Below are positions 39,356 through 42,326 of a stretch of 42,326 nucleotides of DNA, piece after piece. Position numbers and translations under genes: made by a program. Numbering within the stretch: position 1 is the stretch's first letter; each line of letters starts with the position of its first letter. Location: contig MVBO01000130.1 of assembly GCA_002261195.1 (NCBI GenBank), forward strand, positions 1 to 42,326, written 5' to 3'. The stretch comes from Bifiguratus adelaidae. Lineage: Eukaryota > Mucoromycota > Endogonomycetes > Endogonales. The notes under the pieces were generated by a model that was not told where the DNA came from, did no database searches, and worked only from the letters and a program-made list of their open reading frames with translations.

Positions 39356-41668
39356 ATGCCAGCTCCCACATCGACTGAGCCACGTACGCTCTACGACAAG
39401 GTTTTTCAAGACCATATTGTCGATCAACAAGAAGACGGTACATGTCTCTTGTATATTGACCGACACTTGGTCCACGAGGTGACTTCCCCACAAGCCTTTG
39501 AAGGTCTCAAGAATGCGAACCGCAAGGTGCGTAGACCCGATAATACCCTCGCTACGGTGGATCACAATATTCCTACGATACCTCGCAAGACGTTCAAGTC
39601 CATGAGTACGTTTATTGACGAGGCTGAATCAAGAACGCAATGCATGACGCTCGAGACGAACGTTCGCGAATTTGGACTGACTTACTTTGGTATGGACGAC
39701 AAGCGTCAGGGGATTGTACACGTGATTGGTCCTGAACAAGGTTTTACCCTACCTGGTACGACGGTTGTCTGTGGAGATTCTCACACCGCCACACACGGTG
39801 CTTTCGGAGCGCTGGCTTTCGGTATCGGTACTTCGGAAGTTGAACACGTTTTGGCTACGCAAACACTTCTACAGAAGAAGAGCAAGAATATGCGCATCAC
39901 AGTGGATGGTGCGTTACCCGAGGGTGTGACGAGCAAGGATATCATTCTACACGCGATCGGTTTGATTGGTACCGCTGGTGGTACCGGTTGTGTCATTGAA
40001 TACGCCGGTTCGGCCATCCGCAGTTTGTCCATGGAGGCACGTATGTCTATTTGCAATATGTCCATTGAGGCAGGTGCTCGAGCTGGCATGATTGCCCCAG
40101 ATGAGATCACCTTGGAGTATCTCAAGGATCGTCCTCTTGCCCCTCAAGGCGCCGAATGGGACAGAGCCGTCGAATACTGGAAGTCGCTCGTCTCCGACGG
40201 AGGTGCCAAATACGACGTGGAGGTTCACATTGACGCTGCCGATATTGCGCCTACGATCTCTTGGGGCACGAGTCCACAAGACGTGGTTCCCATCACCGGT
40301 TCCGTGCCTGATCCCGCTGAAGCCACAGATCCCGCCAAGAAGGCTGGTATGGAGCGCGCTCTTGAATACATGGGCCTGAAGCCAAACACGCTGATAGAAG
40401 ATATTGTCATCGACAAGGTATTTATTGGATCTTGCACCAACTCTCGTATCGAAGACCTTCGTCAAGCCGCCAAGGTGGTCCATGGTCGCCACGTGGCTCC
40501 CAACATTTATGCCATGGTTGTCCCTGGTTCCGGACTGGTCAAGGATCAAGCTGAAGCTGAGGGGTTGGATCGCGTCTTTAAGGATGCCGGATTTGACTGG
40601 AGAGAAGCTGGTTGCTCAATGTGTCTGGGCATGAATCCTGATCAGCTCAAGCCTGGTGAACGCTGCGCCAGTACCAGCAACCGAAACTTTGAAGGTCGTC
40701 AAGGTGCCGGCGGTCGTACGCATCTCTGCTCCCCCGCGATGGCCGCTGCCGCAGCTATAGCTGGCCACCTTGTCGATGTTCGCAAGTTCGTGGGCAGCGC
40801 GTCTGGCGCGGCTGATCACGACAAGCCTAAGATTACCATTCTCGACCCTAAATCCTTCTTGCGTGAAGACAATTATCAACTCTTGAAGGTGGCTGAGGAG
40901 GAAGCTGCAGATCAAGCTAGTGAAGTGACAGATGCTCCGCGAGATACCAATTTACTATCCGGAGGCAATGGAGGTATGCCCGCCTTCACGGTTCTCAAGG
41001 GTATCGCTGCCCCTCTGGATCGCTCCAACGTCGACACCGACGCCATCATCCCCAAACAATTTCTCAAGACCATCAAACGCACTGGTCTCGGCAAATCTCT
41101 CTTCTTCCCTCTTCGCTATGATCCAAAGACTGGTGAGGAGAACCCCGACTTTGTGCTCAACAAGGAACCCTACCGTCAAGCCAAGATTCTGATATGCACG
41201 GGACCCAACTTTGGTTGTGGATCTTCCCGCGAGCACGCTCCGTGGGCCCTTAACGACTTTGGTATTCGATGCATCATTTGCACCAGCTTCGCCGACATCT
41301 TCTTCAACAACACCTTCAAGAACGGCATGCTTCCATTGACACTACCTCAAGAGCAAGTGGACATCCTTGCTCAAGATGCCCGTGAGGGACTAGAACTTGA
41401 CATCGATCTCGAGAATCAAGTGATTCGCCGTCCTAATGGAGAAACTATCCCCTTTACCGTCGAAAGCTTCCGACGACACTGTCTTCTCAACGGCCTGGAT
41501 GATATCGGTCTCACCCTGCAAAAGGAAGATAAAATCGCCAGCTTTGAAGCCCGACGCTCCGAGACTTGGCCATGGTTGGATGGCAAGCAATATCGTGAAG
41601 GAGGTGAACCTGTGCGACTGACCCCTGTCAAGGTCAATGACGCTAAGAAGCAAAAGTTGGACTGGTAG
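39356..41668 (+). CDS. LEU1: 3-isopropylmalate dehydratase (isopropylmalate isomerase)
   Basis: Single-exon, 770 residues, uninterrupted and full length. It interconverts 2- and 3-isopropylmalate in leucine biosynthesis in the cytosol. The fungal enzyme fuses the bacterial LeuC and LeuD subunits. N-terminal block [20 protein letters not shown], then [33 protein letters not shown] and [11 protein letters not shown] carry the 4Fe-4S cysteines. The swivel domain starts near residue 540 with [17 protein letters not shown] and ends after [18 protein letters not shown]. Intron-free and strongly conserved. Confidence 0.97.
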   Translation: MPAPTSTEPRTLYDKVFQDHIVDQQEDGTCLLYIDRHLVHEVTSPQAFEGLKNANRKVRRPDNTLATVDHNIPTIPRKTFKSMSTFIDEAESRTQCMTLETNVREFGLTYFGMDDKRQGIVHVIGPEQGFTLPGTTVVCGDSHTATHGAFGALAFGIGTSEVEHVLATQTLLQKKSKNMRITVDGALPEGVTSKDIILHAIGLIGTAGGTGCVIEYAGSAIRSLSMEARMSICNMSIEAGARAGMIAPDEITLEYLKDRPLAPQGAEWDRAVEYWKSLVSDGGAKYDVEVHIDAADIAPTISWGTSPQDVVPITGSVPDPAEATDPAKKAGMERALEYMGLKPNTLIEDIVIDKVFIGSCTNSRIEDLRQAAKVVHGRHVAPNIYAMVVPGSGLVKDQAEAEGLDRVFKDAGFDWREAGCSMCLGMNPDQLKPGERCASTSNRNFEGRQGAGGRTHLCSPAMAAAAAIAGHLVDVRKFVGSASGAADHDKPKITILDPKSFLREDNYQLLKVAEEEAADQASEVTDAPRDTNLLSGGNGGMPAFTVLKGIAAPLDRSNVDTDAIIPKQFLKTIKRTGLGKSLFFPLRYDPKTGEENPDFVLNKEPYRQAKILICTGPNFGCGSSREHAPWALNDFGIRCIICTSFADIFFNNTFKNGMLPLTLPQEQVDILAQDAREGLELDIDLENQVIRRPNGETIPFTVESFRRHCLLNGLDDIGLTLQKEDKIASFEARRSETWPWLDGKQYREGGEPVRLTPVKVNDAKKQKLDW

Positions 41669-41902
41669 TTTTGTAGGTGCTATTGTAATGTATAAACAAG
41701 AAGTTTGAATTGGACCTGGGTCATCGTTGGCACTCATGCGTCAATTCCTCAATAATTGCACGGTGGTACAAGAGAATAGCAGAGAAAAGAAACAATATTC
41801 GATGCTGAGAACTTAACATGGTACAACAAGGGAAGCGACTCTAATGAGCATGACGATCCTTTCTTTTACTATCTTCGTGCTTGTGTTTGCAAGAGTTAGG
41901 AA

Positions 41903-42175
41903 CTAGATTTGGAACTCTTGGGACAATGTCGCGGCTTGATGCAATTGTTCTTGGTGTCGCGCACAGACACAGGTAGGCTTGGAGGTCCAGTCCCCGGTCA
42001 AGTCCTTGGAGCAGTTCCAGTTGCACATGGGATGGCGATTCTCGCAGGTAGGTTCGCAGGTACTGTTACAAAAGCTGGGTACTTCATTCTTGCAGCATCC
42101 ATCCTTGCCGTCGTGGGCTTGGACGGTGGAGAGAGCCAAGGAGACGGCGATGATAAAGAGAGAGAGTTTGGCCAT
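41903..42175 (-). CDS. Small secreted cysteine-rich protein
   Basis: 90 residues from the ATG at 42173-42175 (MAKLSLFIIAVSLALSTVQA, a clear signal peptide). The mature part has nine cysteines starting GCCKNEVPSFCNSTC and including CNWNC and CVC. A frame-upstream ATG at 42221-42223 was not chosen, because it overlaps a TATATAA-like box (minus strand, about 42222-42229) placed about 50 bp from the selected ATG. The Cys spacing loosely resembles trypsin-inhibitor-like domains. Function unknown; extracellular binding, inhibitor or effector-like roles are all open. Confidence 0.65.
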   Translation of the reverse strand: MAKLSLFIIAVSLALSTVQAHDGKDGCCKNEVPSFCNSTCEPTCENRHPMCNWNCSKDLTGDWTSKPTCVCARHQEQLHQAATLSQEFQI

Positions 42176-42221
42176 TGGATGCGATGGTGTTGACTTGCAT
42201 TGACTCGGCCTCATCTCTTCC

Positions 42222-42229
42222 ATTATATA
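42222..42229 (-). promoter_or_regulatory. TATA box of the small secreted protein gene
   Basis: TATATAA-like sequence on the minus strand 47-54 bp before the chosen start codon. Its position supports MAKLS as the real start. Confidence 0.5.
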
Positions 42230-42326
42230 GTGTTGACACCATGACGCCGAAGAAGCTTGACTTCATTTTCCGACCAGTAGACGCGAGCGCGACGGACCAC
42301 ACTCGGATACACCAAACCCCCCCCCC

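Noticed and set aside
42316-42326. Telomere at the right edge (C run)
   Set aside because: Only a homopolymer C tract is present, without TTAGGG/CCCTAA-like units; more likely an assembly edge artefact.

Overview
The window is nuclear DNA from a filamentous fungus. Genes carry short introns (about 45-75 nt) with GTAAGT-type donors, and there are fungal hallmark genes: a Zn2Cys6 regulator, LEU1, RAD7/RAD16, AVL9, MED8 and WBP1. A full-length C2CD5-type C2-domain gene makes me lean towards an early-diverging (Mucoromycota-like) lineage. That placement is an inference and not secure. All gene models come from reading frames, splice sites and remembered family motifs; nothing was searched.

Layout. 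1-978: edge-truncated, damaged 6-phosphogluconate dehydrogenase. 1348-5668: an aspartyl-tRNA synthetase fused to DUF2156, with an HSL-type alpha/beta hydrolase just upstream on the same strand. This is the ErdS/ErdH architecture, which attaches Asp from Asp-tRNA to ergosterol and removes it again. 7225-14496: accessory genes, namely a dehalogenase-like hydrolase (interrupted), a regulator with two Zn2Cys6 clusters, a sugar porter (interrupted) and a bacterial-type arylsulfatase. 14648-20001: a C2CD5 homologue and a secreted kelch-like protein (possibly interrupted). 20227-27705: two paralogous MCT-type MFS transporters with matching exon structure, separated by about 4 kb of degenerate ORFs. 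27860-42175: a dense housekeeping block with AVL9, MED8, WBP1/OST48, RAD16, RAD7 and LEU1, ending in a small Cys-rich secreted protein.

How the genes fit together. ErdS and ErdH form a writer/eraser pair for a conjugated sterol. RAD16 and RAD7, the two partners of the global-genome nucleotide-excision-repair complex, are divergent neighbours sharing a 494-bp intergenic region. AVL9 and MED8 start codons face away from each other only 30 bp apart. Premature in-frame stops are confined to accessory metabolic and secreted genes plus the edge gene, while the housekeeping genes are intact. This looks more like local gene decay than uniform sequence error, although base-call errors cannot be excluded.
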